Shown in pieces: positions 43,322-53,015 of a stretch of DNA of 64,000 nt. This stretch comes from JBBDWK01 sp040902885. GTDB taxonomy: Bacteria > Acidobacteriota > Terriglobia > Bryobacterales > Bryobacteraceae. The notes under the pieces are model-generated. The model saw nothing but the letters and a program-made list of their open reading frames with translations, had not been told where the DNA came from and made no database searches. Position 1 is the first letter of the stretch, and each line of letters opens with the position of its first letter. The translations under genes were made by a program, and so were the position numbers. The stretch lies in assembly GCA_040902885.1 (NCBI GenBank), contig JBBDWK010000042.1, positions 85,189 to 149,188 of the forward strand. The letters run 5' to 3'.

Positions 43322-46300
43322 TCAGCCAGCCCGTCCGGCGGCGAGCGTTGCGCTGACCAGCCGGACACTCATCTGGAGCGTATCGTCGCGGTCGAGCGAA
43401 TCCCTCTCGAGCGTCAGCACCAGCGGATCTCTGGCAACAACCCCTTCCAGAGGGATCTCGATTTCCGCTTCCCGCCCCGGCTCGGTATTGTCGAGCTTGA
43501 GCGTGGCTTCAGCCGTGCGAACCGGGATTCCCAGGGGTTCGCCTTCCTTCGCGCGTCCATAGCGAACCCGGAACCGTACGCCGCCGGTCACGCGCTCCTG
43601 CGTCATGAACCCAAGCCGCAGAACGGGCGAGTTTGCGGGCGCCTCCGCCCGCATCCAGGCCCGGATGTAGCGCCCCGGCGAGGAGATGACAAAGTTCCGG
43701 AGCCGTCCGGTCATCCGGCCTCTCGGCCGGCGGAATCCGAAAGTGGCCCGCAGCCCGGCGCGTTCGCCTCTGTCCCGCGAGTCACCGAATTCCCCGAGCC
43801 GGATCTCGTCAAGTTTTCCGTCGAGTGTCAGGATCGTCCGGTCGCGCCGGAAATCTCCCTGAAGCGACACTTCATGCCAGACACGCCGCGCCTGCTCCGC
43901 CGGCGTCGGGGAACCGAGAATCCTGCTGCCATCCAAGCTGAGGTAATGAAACTCCTGGCGGCCCACCCTCACCCAGTCGGCGCGCATCCCCCGGAACGGC
44001 CCGCCCGCATCGTTGGCTTCCACTCGCTGCTCAAATCCGTCGAAACCTTCTTGTTGGGGCGCGTTCGAAATCTGTTCCGGAAAGATGTTGACGTAGGCAT
44101 GAACCTGGCTCAGCGGCTCCTCGCCCAGGCTGGCTTCGGCGGTGAAGAACGCCGCCTGCGTGGCGATTTGAAACTGCAACGCTCCCTGGCCATCCAACCT
44201 GTAGAGCGCCGCCGCCTCGTCGCTCGACGGCGTCCATCCCTGCTCCAATGGGAGCGTACCGAAGCGGGCATCGTATTCGAGCAGCACTCGGACCTTGTCG
44301 AAAGGGATTCCTTCCCGTCGGCCGCCTTCGGGATTCGGAGCCGGAAACACGTCCACTCGCCAATCGACGCCGCGCCAGAAGGCTGGGGCGCCGTTAACGT
44401 CCACGGTCGTCAAATCGACGGCTACCGGAGGTGGCACCGACGGCGGTGGCTCCGTGGGAGGAGGCGGCTCCTCGTCCGGGCAGATTGTCGGCAGCGGCGG
44501 CGGCTCCGGAGGCGGCGGCTCCGGGATCACGTCGCCCGGATCCGGCGGCGCTGGTGGAGCGCCCGGGTCCGGCTCGGGATTCAATACCCCGAATACCACG
44601 AGCGACTGCATTTGATAGTCGCCCTCGAAGAGGTATTGAGCCAACATGCCGACGGGACCGAATTCGTTGACCTTCGTACGGACGCTTCTCAGGCGGATCG
44701 GATTCAGCAGATGCGAGAACACCCCCATCTCCGATCCGTTCTCAGCACCCGTGAGGATCGAGCCTGGCGCTACGATCGACAACTGCGCGTATTGCGGGTC
44801 GCCGAAGCGGGTCGAGTTGAAGGCGGACTCCGGGATCGGCGCGAGAACGTCGCGATAGCGCGGGGGAAGTCTCACCTCGTCGCCGGGCTCGCTGGCGCTG
44901 AAGCGAAAACATCCGGCCTGGTTGTTCACTACCGTGACGTGCCCGTCGACGATTGAATCCGACGCCTCCAGCACATCCACCGCGACATCTCCGAAGATGG
45001 TCGATCCCTCGATGATCACCGTCCCAAACATGCTCGACACCGCGAGCCGGTCCGCGGTCTCTCGCGCGTCGATGATGGAATCGCAGATCACCAGCTCATC
45101 CACCACCGAAGGGTCGTCGGGGTCGTCGCGGACCACGTGAATCGGACCCATGATCGAGCGGCGGATGATGAGCCTGCGGACCCTCGCTCTCACGAGCAGC
45201 CGTAACGCGGGAATGCGCACGCCGTCCGCGCGCAGCCCTCCGGGGTCGAAGGTGGCGAAGCGGATCTCAATGCGCTCGAAATCGAACTCCTCGGGACCGG
45301 CGCCCGCCGCGCCTTCGATCACGAAGTCGGCGACCGCGCCCTCCGCCGGCGGATTCGCCGGATCGTTGACGCCATACCACCCGCCGTCAATCAGAAACGT
45401 GGTCTCGATGGCCTGCGGCTGAAGGTTGGCGCCTCCTCCGGTCAGCACTACGTATGGCCGCCGCTGTGGTCCAGCCAACAACACGGCGTTTTCGATTGGC
45501 GTACCACTGACGATGGACAGCGAGTAAGTGCGGTTGTCGTCAATGAGCAAGCCGTCGCCCTGGAGAACTCCGCCGTCGGGAACAATGCCGCCCGAGGCGG
45601 TGCGGGCCGGTATATCGTCGTCCGCGATCGGATCGCGGGGGTAAGGTCCCGCGCCCACGTCGCTCGAGAATCCGTAATGGTAGCGCTCGACGAATGGGTC
45701 GAACTCGGCCGGCTCATCGGGTGGAACGCTCGCAAACCGTCCCTGTTCCGGCCAGATCAAGAGTTCCACCAGGTTGCCCGCCGGCTCCGGATGACATTCG
45801 CGGCTGGAGAGGTTCCCACTCGAGACCTCGGCGGTAGTGAAGAACCCCGACGCCGAGATCTCAACCTGCGACGGATAGAGATGCTGCTTGCCGGTCCGAT
45901 CCAGCAAACCGAGCGATACCAGTACGCGATACCAGTCCGGCGGATTGTCCGGGATTCCCGCGCCGAGATCCCGCAGCCGCCGCCGGAGCGCCTGTTCGCT
46001 CTTGAATTGCACCTCCAGCACCTGAAACAGCGCCTGCTCATCTGCCGGCGTGGGCGGGTTCAAGAGCTCGCGCAGTTGTTCGATCAGGCTCGCGGTCACC
46101 TGGTAAAGGGTGTGTCCCAGCAGCCGGCAGCGCATCGCCTGAGTGATTTCCCACTCGAGTGGCTGCCCGCACGAAGGCCGTGAAAGCAGACCTGGCAGGG
46201 CGGCCACGGCGTCCCGGTCCGGAGGTTCGGCGTCGATAAACAAAGGGATGTCCCGGCCGCTCGGGTCCATCGTGAAGGTGCGCGGGCCCGGGTCTGTCAT

Positions 46301-46960
46301 CTCCACAGGGTCCACATCGGTCATCTCGTATGCGCGCAGGCGATAGAGATGGAAGTTGAGCTTGGTGATGCCGAAGCGCCCGTCACGCCCGCGAAGGCGG
46401 CGTGCGTCGAGCGTATGAAAGTACTCGCCGAACGGTCCATCGCTGATTTCCGCGCCCGCGGGGCTGCGCAAATCCGCGGTCCCACCGGAAAGAGTTCCGG
46501 TGAAAAAACCCTGGGCTCGGGGGATTGGATCCAGCCGGTGCCGCGTCCTCGCCAGCCGCTGGAAGCCTTCCACCAGCACCACGTCCCAGCCCGACATGGC
46601 CCGTACGAGCGTATCGAGAAGGTCCGGCGTCCCCCGCCGCCGGCGGAACTTTACCGCATTCGCGACGTCCACGCGCCGCGCCCGGCGGTCCAGCGCAGAA
46701 ACCAGCCGCGCCCCGACCAAGTCGCCGATGTAGGGGACAGCCCAGTCGTCCGAGGTCTCAATGTGCTGGTCTTCCCACAGCCGGTCGATCGAGCGCCGGC
46801 TCGCCGCGGCCTCGGCGCCGATCAGCTCCACGATCCGCCGCAGGACGCCCGGATTCGCCGCAATCCCATCCTCATTGCGATAGACCTCGGGCACGAGCTG
46901 CCACAGCTTCTCCGTGTAGTAGCTCTCGTAGCCGTCCCGCACTGCGGTTCCGTTGCTCAT
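43322..46960 (-). CDS. Tail-protein-I-like baseplate protein with Pro-rich linker and C-terminal beta domain
   Basis: A 1212-residue protein. The N-terminus (LWQLVPEVYRNEDG...VLRRIVELIGAEAAASRRSIDRLWEDQ, then VPYIGDLVGARLVS and FRRRRGTPDLLDTLVRAMSGW) matches phage tail protein I and the related eCIS proteins that link baseplate and fibres. The middle is beta-rich (residues about 560-780). A 58-residue proline-rich linker (about 795-852) precedes a C-terminal domain (about 870-1200) with a laminin-G/concanavalin-like flavour (GDFRRDRTILTLDGKLDEIRLGEFG). The modular layout suggests a wedge-attached adhesin. It starts 4 bases after the second J-type baseplate gene. Confidence 0.78.
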   Translation of the reverse strand: MSNGTAVRDGYESYYTEKLWQLVPEVYRNEDGIAANPGVLRRIVELIGAEAAASRRSIDRLWEDQHIETSDDWAVPYIGDLVGARLVSALDRRARRVDVANAVKFRRRRGTPDLLDTLVRAMSGWDVVLVEGFQRLARTRHRLDPIPRAQGFFTGTLSGGTADLRSPAGAEISDGPFGEYFHTLDARRLRGRDGRFGITKLNFHLYRLRAYEMTDVDPVEMTDPGPRTFTMDPSGRDIPLFIDAEPPDRDAVAALPGLLSRPSCGQPLEWEITQAMRCRLLGHTLYQVTASLIEQLRELLNPPTPADEQALFQVLEVQFKSEQALRRRLRDLGAGIPDNPPDWYRVLVSLGLLDRTGKQHLYPSQVEISASGFFTTAEVSSGNLSSRECHPEPAGNLVELLIWPEQGRFASVPPDEPAEFDPFVERYHYGFSSDVGAGPYPRDPIADDDIPARTASGGIVPDGGVLQGDGLLIDDNRTYSLSIVSGTPIENAVLLAGPQRRPYVVLTGGGANLQPQAIETTFLIDGGWYGVNDPANPPAEGAVADFVIEGAAGAGPEEFDFERIEIRFATFDPGGLRADGVRIPALRLLVRARVRRLIIRRSIMGPIHVVRDDPDDPSVVDELVICDSIIDARETADRLAVSSMFGTVIIEGSTIFGDVAVDVLEASDSIVDGHVTVVNNQAGCFRFSASEPGDEVRLPPRYRDVLAPIPESAFNSTRFGDPQYAQLSIVAPGSILTGAENGSEMGVFSHLLNPIRLRSVRTKVNEFGPVGMLAQYLFEGDYQMQSLVVFGVLNPEPDPGAPPAPPDPGDVIPEPPPPEPPPLPTICPDEEPPPPTEPPPSVPPPVAVDLTTVDVNGAPAFWRGVDWRVDVFPAPNPEGGRREGIPFDKVRVLLEYDARFGTLPLEQGWTPSSDEAAALYRLDGQGALQFQIATQAAFFTAEASLGEEPLSQVHAYVNIFPEQISNAPQQEGFDGFEQRVEANDAGGPFRGMRADWVRVGRQEFHYLSLDGSRILGSPTPAEQARRVWHEVSLQGDFRRDRTILTLDGKLDEIRLGEFGDSRDRGERAGLRATFGFRRPRGRMTGRLRNFVISSPGRYIRAWMRAEAPANSPVLRLGFMTQERVTGGVRFRVRYGRAKEGEPLGIPVRTAEATLKLDNTEPGREAEIEIPLEGVVARDPLVLTLERDSLDRDDTLQMSVRLVSATLAAGRAG

Positions 46961-46964
46961 GGCT

Positions 46965-49534
46965 CTATGTCGCGCTGCCCGCCGGCGCGTTGCCGATCGG
47001 ATCCACGCCCGTCACCGTCACGCTGCCCGGCGCGCTGAAGTCCAGATACTTGCCGGTTTCTATGCACGTGCCGCTCGAGTCCGAGATCAGCGGCCCGCCG
47101 CTTCCGGTGGAGAAGCTCACTCCGCTGACGGCGATCACGCCGTCGACCTGAGAGACCGCCTCATAGAGAACGCTGGGCCAGAACATTCCTCCGATGCGCG
47201 CCTGCTCGAGGCTCAGCACGCCGGTTCCAGGCGCTGTCAGGTGCGCGAGCACCGCCGCGGCAACTGTCTCTTTCACATGGCGCTCATCCACTTCAACGCC
47301 GATCGAAACGGTGGTTGGAATCGCCTGAGCCTTCGTCACCTCGATGGGGACTGTCGGATCCGCCTGCGAGAGCAATGTCTCTTGAATGACAGTGGAGTCT
47401 GCCTCGCCGATATACAGGACCACGACACCCGCCTGCATCTGATCCGGAATCCAGAGCCACTCCGCCGTGGCCTGGATGACTCCCGCCTGTTGGCGGGCCA
47501 GGGCCTCGAAGTCTACGGCGGAAACCGCCCGTCCGAACAAGAGCGCGGTTCGAGGAGCGTTGGTCCGCAGTTGTTCGGGGTCATCCGGGTCCTTGCCCGG
47601 GCCGGCGGCCACGGGAGATCGCACGGAGCGCAGCCCCTTCACCGAGCCCGCAAGCTGGGTGATGGTCCCCGCCGGTGGAGCCGCGGCGCCCGCCCCAAAC
47701 CGGTAATTCGCGACAACGTTCTTTACGCCCGAAGGAAGCCGGGCGCCTCGCACTCCATCGCCGAAGGTCACGTAGGTGTTCTGGTCGTCGTCGTGGCGCG
47801 CCGTATAGACGGTATCTTCCGGTCCGTTGCCGAAAAATGTGACTACCTGGTTCCAGAGCACTCCATCCACAAAGATCTGAAGCGTGCTGACCGGCGCCGC
47901 GCTCGCGCCCGGAGATGAGAGCGGCAAATACGTCAGCGGCTTCTTGCGCAGCTTGAAGCGCTGGTTCGCGATCCGCCCGTCGCCATTGCCCAGGACTTCG
48001 CCGAAAACGCTCTCGCCTCGCGTGGTCTCGATGACGTTGCCGTAGATCGTCAGGGGCAGGCGCAGCGCGGTAGTGGGTAACTGTTCGATAGCGAGCGCCT
48101 GAAAACTCGCCCTGCCGTCGGATGTGAAGGTGATTCGACCGTCGGCCGCCACACCAGTCTTGGCGGCGTCGGAAATGAGAAACTCCTGTTCCAGCACCCC
48201 TGTGACATTGCTGGTTTGCGATAGGCCCTCGGTTGCGGCGGTAGCGATGGCGTCCGGAGGCGGCGCCAAGATTCCATCGAGCGGAATTCCTTCCACACTG
48301 GCGAGATCGGCCGCGCTTACCTCGGTCTTGCCCGAGTTGGTGGGCTGGCCGCCATCGACAAAGTCGAAGAGAAACGTAAGCTCTTCCGGGTTTAGCTCGA
48401 ATGACTCCGAAAGCGCAGGCTGAAACGTCAATTCGGTCGCCGCCACGGTCGGCGAGGGAATGGTCACGTTCTCGATCGTTTGGGGTGGGATGCTCGTGAT
48501 CTTGACCGCGCCCACCCGAATCGAGGTGATCGTTGCGAACGCGTACTCCGCTTCGGCGCTCCCGAGATTGCGCGCCACGATGATCGGGTCCGACCGACGA
48601 AGACCGCCCGGCAGCTGATNNNNNNNNNNCCCGACACGTTCTCAACCGGAGGCGCGGATGTTTTCACATCGATCACCGGCTCGTTGATTGTGGGTGTCGC
48701 CGTTTGCGTCGGCCTCCTCGCCCGTAAGGTGGAAAGGTCCGTGTCGACCGGTATGGTGACGGCCGGCTCCAGGGTAGCCCGAATGTAGGTCAGCGAATCT
48801 TTGCCTTCAAACGACCCGGTCGTGGTGACCAGCGTCACCGGAGGACTCACCGGATTCGCGATCCCCGCCAGACGGCTGTCGAATAGGACCAACTCATTCG
48901 CCGCCAACCCGAAGCCCGCGGTCTCAAAGAGCAGATGGCGAACGTTCGGCCCGGCCGAAGGGCTTCCTTTCTTCTGATTCGTCGCCGCGCCGGTGTCGGT
49001 CGCGTCGGGAGCCGCATCCACGGTGGGGCGACGCTTGAAGGTGATGACTTTCCATTGGTTCTTCAGCGGATGGATGGTCCACGCTGCCGTGGTTTCGAAT
49101 ACCTGCGGGGGCTCGGCGGCGAAGGCGCTCGAACGGAAGCCCGTCGCCGGCGGCAGAGTCACGGCCACAGCTCCGTCCGCAAGGGCAGCTACCGTCGCCG
49201 TAGCCGCGACGCCGGAGCTGGGCGTGTAGCCGAGCAGCTCGACGATGCGCCGCAGGGATGGACGCCGGACCGCCGTGCGGATGTAGGTCTCATTCGCCGC
49301 CCGCTCGTCGTAGAAGCCGAGAACGTCCGAGATGTAGGCCCACATTTCGAGCCACATCAGCCCGAAATCGTTCCCTGACGGGCGCCATCCAGCGAGCGCA
49401 CCCGGATCGGCGCCGAGTGCCCGAAGCAGGTCGCGGCGTACCTCGGGAAAGCCCCGCAACTGCCGGGGCAGCGAAGACAGGCCCGCCGGCAGAGTTTCGA
49501 GCGGCGATCCCCGGGGCGGGTCGCAGCAGCTCAT
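46965..49534 (-). CDS. J-type baseplate protein 2 (Pvc12-like), interrupted by an assembly gap
   Basis: Read as one gene across a 10-N gap at 48620-48629. Frame 1 (49534 down to the gap) begins MSCCDPPRG and has WRPSGNDFGLMWLEMWAYISDVLGFYDERAANETYIRTAVRRPSLRRIVELLGY, the typical start of this family. Frame 2 (gap to 46965) continues with LPGGLRRSDPIIVARNLGSAEAEYAFATI and the baseplate J core (TYVTFGDGVRGARLPSGVKNVVANYRFGAGAA, RAVSAVDFEALARQQAGVIQATAEW). The frame shift exists only because the N run is a placeholder of the wrong length; the joined protein would be about 850 residues. Start overlaps the previous gene by 4 bases. Confidence 0.82.
48620..48629. other. Scaffold gap (10 N)
   Basis: Ten undetermined bases inside the second J-type baseplate gene. 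The reading frame before the gap differs from that after it, so the true gap size is not 10. The encoded sequence on both sides is normal for the family, which argues against a real frameshift. Confidence 0.95.
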
Positions 49535-52107
49535 GCTCCACCCTCCGTAAAGAGGATTAACGTCCCGCGCTCGGGCCGGAGCGGTGTGTTCTCAACCCGA
49601 ATCAACTCGTCATCGGCGACCTCGAACGCCAGCTCTTCAAAGTCGCGAAACGCGGTAACCCCGTGCGTTCGAATTTCGATTCCGGTCACCGCCTCGACGC
49701 CTTCCACGGCGACGATGGCGGCTTCAAGCGCGCTCCGCCTGAGCGGCGTTCCGAACGTGAAATTGTCGGGGTCGAAGAAGCCTGGCTGCGGCCGCGCACC
49801 GCCTTTCCCGAATAGCGCCTCCATCACGCGAACGCGAACCTGACCCGGGAAGGCGTTTCGCGATACGCAGATGCTGATGGAAAGATCGAGGTTGACGAAC
49901 TTCGGGTCCTTCACGATCACGTCCCGTCCGGCCTGACGGCGGCAATGCAGCAGAGACTCGATCTGTTCGCGCCGGTCCGGCGAGAGCTCGAAGGCGTCCA
50001 ACGGATCCACCGCGGTCATCACCGAAAGCCAGGAACCCGTCCACCGGAAGCTCCCCTGCGCCCGTTGTACGAAGTCCAGTTTCTCGGCCTGAGCGCCGTA
50101 ATCCTCCGGTCGCACGGCGAAGAACGTCTCGGACTTGTAGGCCTCCGGCGTCAGGAGCTTGATCTCCGCGGCACTCTCCGGATCGGCCCCGCTCGTCACA
50201 GGGAACGGGTTGCCCACTCGAACAAGCTGCGCTGCAAGCGGACTGATTTCGGCCGGAATTTCGAGCACGCTTACCGCTCCGGCCGGCACATTGGCCGCTG
50301 CGCCGGAGCCCAGTCGGTACTCAACCTCGAACAAAGCGCCTTGCGCTGGAAGCCTTCCGAATTCGCCATCGCCGAAGCGCACCGTGTAGCCGGCGCCGCT
50401 GGCATAGTCGCGATGGACCATCTCCTCGCCCCCGAGCCAGCGTCCCACGATACGCCGCCAGGTCCCGTCTTCGAGGGTGAACACGGAGTCGTCGCTGCCT
50501 TCGGCAATCAGCGTGCGCCGGAAGAACCACTCGTCGCGACCTCCCGTGCCCTCGTCGATTTCGAACAGCCGCACCTCAGGCTCGGTCCGCCGCAAATCTT
50601 CGGCCGGGTCGGTAAACGCCAGGCCGCTTTCGTCCGTTCCGGGCAGGCTTAGCAAGTAGATGGGAGGCCGCGACGAGCTCTCCTCTTCCAGCTCCTCGCA
50701 GGTATTCCGTCTCAGGAGCAGGCTCGGGTCAGCCTGCGAGAAAAGCGGCCCTTCCCGCTCCACCGCCGGAATCGTGCTCTCAGCGTCGGTCTGCTCGAGC
50801 GGCCCCAAGCGGAACAGCGCACCTCGCGACTCGCCCGCCGTCGCTGGAACAATGTTGCCGGACAGCTCCAGCTCCTCGTACGGGATCGCGAATGGCGGCG
50901 CGTCCGCAACCTCCCAACTCAGGCGCGCCACGTCGATGTTGAACAGATCATCGTGCTCAAGCTGGACATCCACAACCCGGACGACATGCAGACGATCGGT
51001 CTCGGATGGATCGGCCGGGCGGTCGCGAAGCAGCAGCAGGCGGCCGGCGCTCCACAGGTTCGCCGCGTTCTGATCGAAGACCACCCCTCCCGGATTATCC
51101 GGGTTGGCCGGATCATTGCGGGCAAACAGCTCCGTCGCCCCGGCCTCCAGGCACTCCTGATCATCGTCGAAGAGATATACCGTGAAGTTCGCCGGATTCC
51201 ACAGGGCATCAACCGGAAAATTTTCGCCCCTGTCCAGCATGCCTTCGCCCAGCTCGAACCGGATGGGCGTCGAACCCTGGACCGGCGCCCATACCGGGTC
51301 GCCTCCTTCCACCGATGTCACACCCGGCTGGACCGCGAGTTCGAGCAGCGTTCTGCTCATGCGCCCGTCGTGGATTTCGTAATCGAGCAGGCGCGCCTTC
51401 TTGCGCAGCGAGCGCCGCTCGGTCGCAGTCTCGAGGTAAGCTTCCCGATTGTGGCGGTCCTGCAGGTAGGAGAACTCGTCGCCGAGCGCCGCCATCGCCT
51501 CCGTCAACATCACGCCGACGTCGGCTTCGATCGGCAATTGCCAGTTCGGATACCGCTGAGCCGCGAAGTCCAGCAAAGCGTTTCGGAAGCTGACGAAGTC
51601 CCGCGCCAGGTAGTCGACGGGGAAATCCACCAGGTCGTCGGGAGGACACTCCTTCACCGGGTCGGCACAATCGAGCCGGTCTTCGCAGCCCACCTTGAAA
51701 GAAAACTGAACGTCGTTGAAAAAGCGATCGATCCGCTCATCGTCGATCAAAAGGCGATATTCGGTGAAATCCCCAGGCTCGGCCACGCAGATCTCGAGGA
51801 ACCGCCTGCCAGCCTCCACGTCGTCGCCCCAAAGCATTCCATCGGGACCGGCGCAAAGAACCACTTCCACATCCGGCGCGGCGCCGCGCGGATTGTAGAT
51901 ACGAAAATCGGTGAAAGACAGCGGCTCCGGAATCACCAGCGGATCGCCGACGTCCTCGAAGGGCGGACGCAGGTCGCGCGGATCGGTCAGGAAGTAAATG
52001 CGCAGCCTGGTCTGGTCGCACTTGTCCACCACCTGCACGAACTGGATCCCCGTGAAGTCCTCGGATCGCGAGCGGAGTTGGGAGAGTCTGTCTCCAGGCG
52101 CTGGCAT
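49531..52107 (-). CDS. J-type baseplate protein 1 (Pvc11-like)
   Basis: An 858-residue baseplate wedge protein. The N-terminal 160 residues form a beta domain (CDQTRLRIYFLTDP; CEDRLDCADPVKECPPDDL). Then comes the family core YLARDFVSFRNALLDFAAQRYPNW...DVGVMLTEAMAALGDEFSYLQDRHNREAYLETATERRSLRKKARLLDYEIH (about 185-250). The C-terminal half has YTVRFGDGEFGRLPAQGALFEVEYRLGSGAAANVPAGA and VRPEDYGAQAEKLDFVQRAQGSFRWTGSW, the phage gpJ/Mu gp47 core. Together with the next gene it should form the heterodimeric wedge around the spike. It overlaps the gp25 gene by 1 base and the second J gene by 4. Confidence 0.88.
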   Translation of the reverse strand: MPAPGDRLSQLRSRSEDFTGIQFVQVVDKCDQTRLRIYFLTDPRDLRPPFEDVGDPLVIPEPLSFTDFRIYNPRGAAPDVEVVLCAGPDGMLWGDDVEAGRRFLEICVAEPGDFTEYRLLIDDERIDRFFNDVQFSFKVGCEDRLDCADPVKECPPDDLVDFPVDYLARDFVSFRNALLDFAAQRYPNWQLPIEADVGVMLTEAMAALGDEFSYLQDRHNREAYLETATERRSLRKKARLLDYEIHDGRMSRTLLELAVQPGVTSVEGGDPVWAPVQGSTPIRFELGEGMLDRGENFPVDALWNPANFTVYLFDDDQECLEAGATELFARNDPANPDNPGGVVFDQNAANLWSAGRLLLLRDRPADPSETDRLHVVRVVDVQLEHDDLFNIDVARLSWEVADAPPFAIPYEELELSGNIVPATAGESRGALFRLGPLEQTDAESTIPAVEREGPLFSQADPSLLLRRNTCEELEEESSSRPPIYLLSLPGTDESGLAFTDPAEDLRRTEPEVRLFEIDEGTGGRDEWFFRRTLIAEGSDDSVFTLEDGTWRRIVGRWLGGEEMVHRDYASGAGYTVRFGDGEFGRLPAQGALFEVEYRLGSGAAANVPAGAVSVLEIPAEISPLAAQLVRVGNPFPVTSGADPESAAEIKLLTPEAYKSETFFAVRPEDYGAQAEKLDFVQRAQGSFRWTGSWLSVMTAVDPLDAFELSPDRREQIESLLHCRRQAGRDVIVKDPKFVNLDLSISICVSRNAFPGQVRVRVMEALFGKGGARPQPGFFDPDNFTFGTPLRRSALEAAIVAVEGVEAVTGIEIRTHGVTAFRDFEELAFEVADDELIRVENTPLRPERGTLILFTEGGA

Positions 52108-52484
52108 TAGAGTGTGACCTCCAGGTTGATCACTTCCTGGTCGCCACGCGCCTTCAAGGTGTAAGCGATGACCACATCAAGGCGGCCGTCCTCGAACGAG
52201 GCGTCGACCCGGTCCACTTTGATCAGGCCGCCGAGCCAGCGGTCCAGGCTCTGGAACACGGTCGCCTGGAGCAGCGTTGCCGTCTCCTGGCTGCTCGGTG
52301 AAAAGACCAAACGCCGCAGCCCGGCGCCGAAGTCCGGGCGGTTCACGCGCTCCCCCGGAGCCGTCAGCAGCACCTGCTTGATCAGTTGAACGACGTAGGC
52401 CGGATAGTCGGTCTCCTTGCGCAGACGCCCGAGGCCGGCGTCAAGGGCGACGGGATAGTAAAAGCCCTCAAATAACGCCGGCAT
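52107..52484 (-). CDS. gp25/W-like baseplate wedge protein (Pvc9-like)
   Basis: A 125-residue protein with the diagnostic gp25 motif at about 36-62: QVLLTAPGERVNRPDFGAGLRRLVF. In contractile tails, the conserved Glu-Pro-Arg-like patch anchors the sheath to the baseplate, which is why this is one of the most conserved subunits. The size agrees with T4 gp25 (132 residues). The start lies immediately after the spike-gene stop; the stop overlaps the first J-type gene by one base (TAATG). Confidence 0.92.
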   Translation of the reverse strand: MPALFEGFYYPVALDAGLGRLRKETDYPAYVVQLIKQVLLTAPGERVNRPDFGAGLRRLVFSPSSQETATLLQATVFQSLDRWLGGLIKVDRVDASFEDGRLDVVIAYTLKARGDQEVINLEVTL

Positions 52485-53015
52485 CTATAGCACCTCCGCG
52501 GCGCCGTCGTTCACCTTGAAGGATGCCGCCGATAACTCCGTCTTGCGCCCGCCAGCCGCCTCCTGCTTGACCGTGGAACTTTTATGCAGGATCTCCTGCG
52601 CGGTGATCTTGATCTGCGACCCGCTGTCGTTTTCGATGATGATCTCGCCGTTGCTGTCGTCAATGCGCAGTTTGAATTTGTTTGTCTTGAGGAACTTGAT
52701 CTTCGGGTCGGAGTCCGCTTGGTCCACGTCATTTTCGGCCCAGAAAAAACCCACCCAAATCGGGTACGAGACGTCGCCCGCTTCGAAGTCGATCCAAACG
52801 CCCGTTCCGACTTCAGGCATCGCGTAGAAGCCCAGGTTCGGCCCAGCGTACGGCACGCACGGCGCTGCCCAGACCTCGACCGTGCCCAGCACCGCCGGCA
52901 CTGTCACGCGAAGCCGGCCGCGCTTCAGAGGGTCCGCGTTATCGACCACCGTCCCGCGGTATTTCCCGTAGTACTGCGTGCGCGTCTCGAGCCCCACCGC
53001 CATGCCGTCTGCCAT
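52485..53015 (-). CDS. gp5/gpV-like spike protein
   Basis: A 176-residue protein, start at ATG 53015 overlapping the hub stop by one base (TGATG); the frame opens further upstream to 53213 in the hub gene but that part is not used. It has an OB-fold region (YYGKYRGTVVDNADPLKRGRLRVTVPAVLG...WAAPCVPYAG, then PEVGTGVWIDFEAGDVSYPIWVGFFWAEND) followed by a repetitive beta stretch (KFKLRIDDSNGEIIIENDSGSQIKIT), the start of a trimeric beta-helix needle. There is no lysozyme domain. It forms the central spike, probably tipped by a PAAR-like protein. Confidence 0.92.
   Translation of the reverse strand: MADGMAVGLETRTQYYGKYRGTVVDNADPLKRGRLRVTVPAVLGTVEVWAAPCVPYAGPNLGFYAMPEVGTGVWIDFEAGDVSYPIWVGFFWAENDVDQADSDPKIKFLKTNKFKLRIDDSNGEIIIENDSGSQIKITAQEILHKSSTVKQEAAGGRKTELSAASFKVNDGAAEVL

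Noticed and set aside
46965..49534. A genuine frameshift or two separate genes in the second J-type baseplate region
   Set aside because: The frame changes exactly at the N run, and the protein sequence on both sides is normal for one family member.
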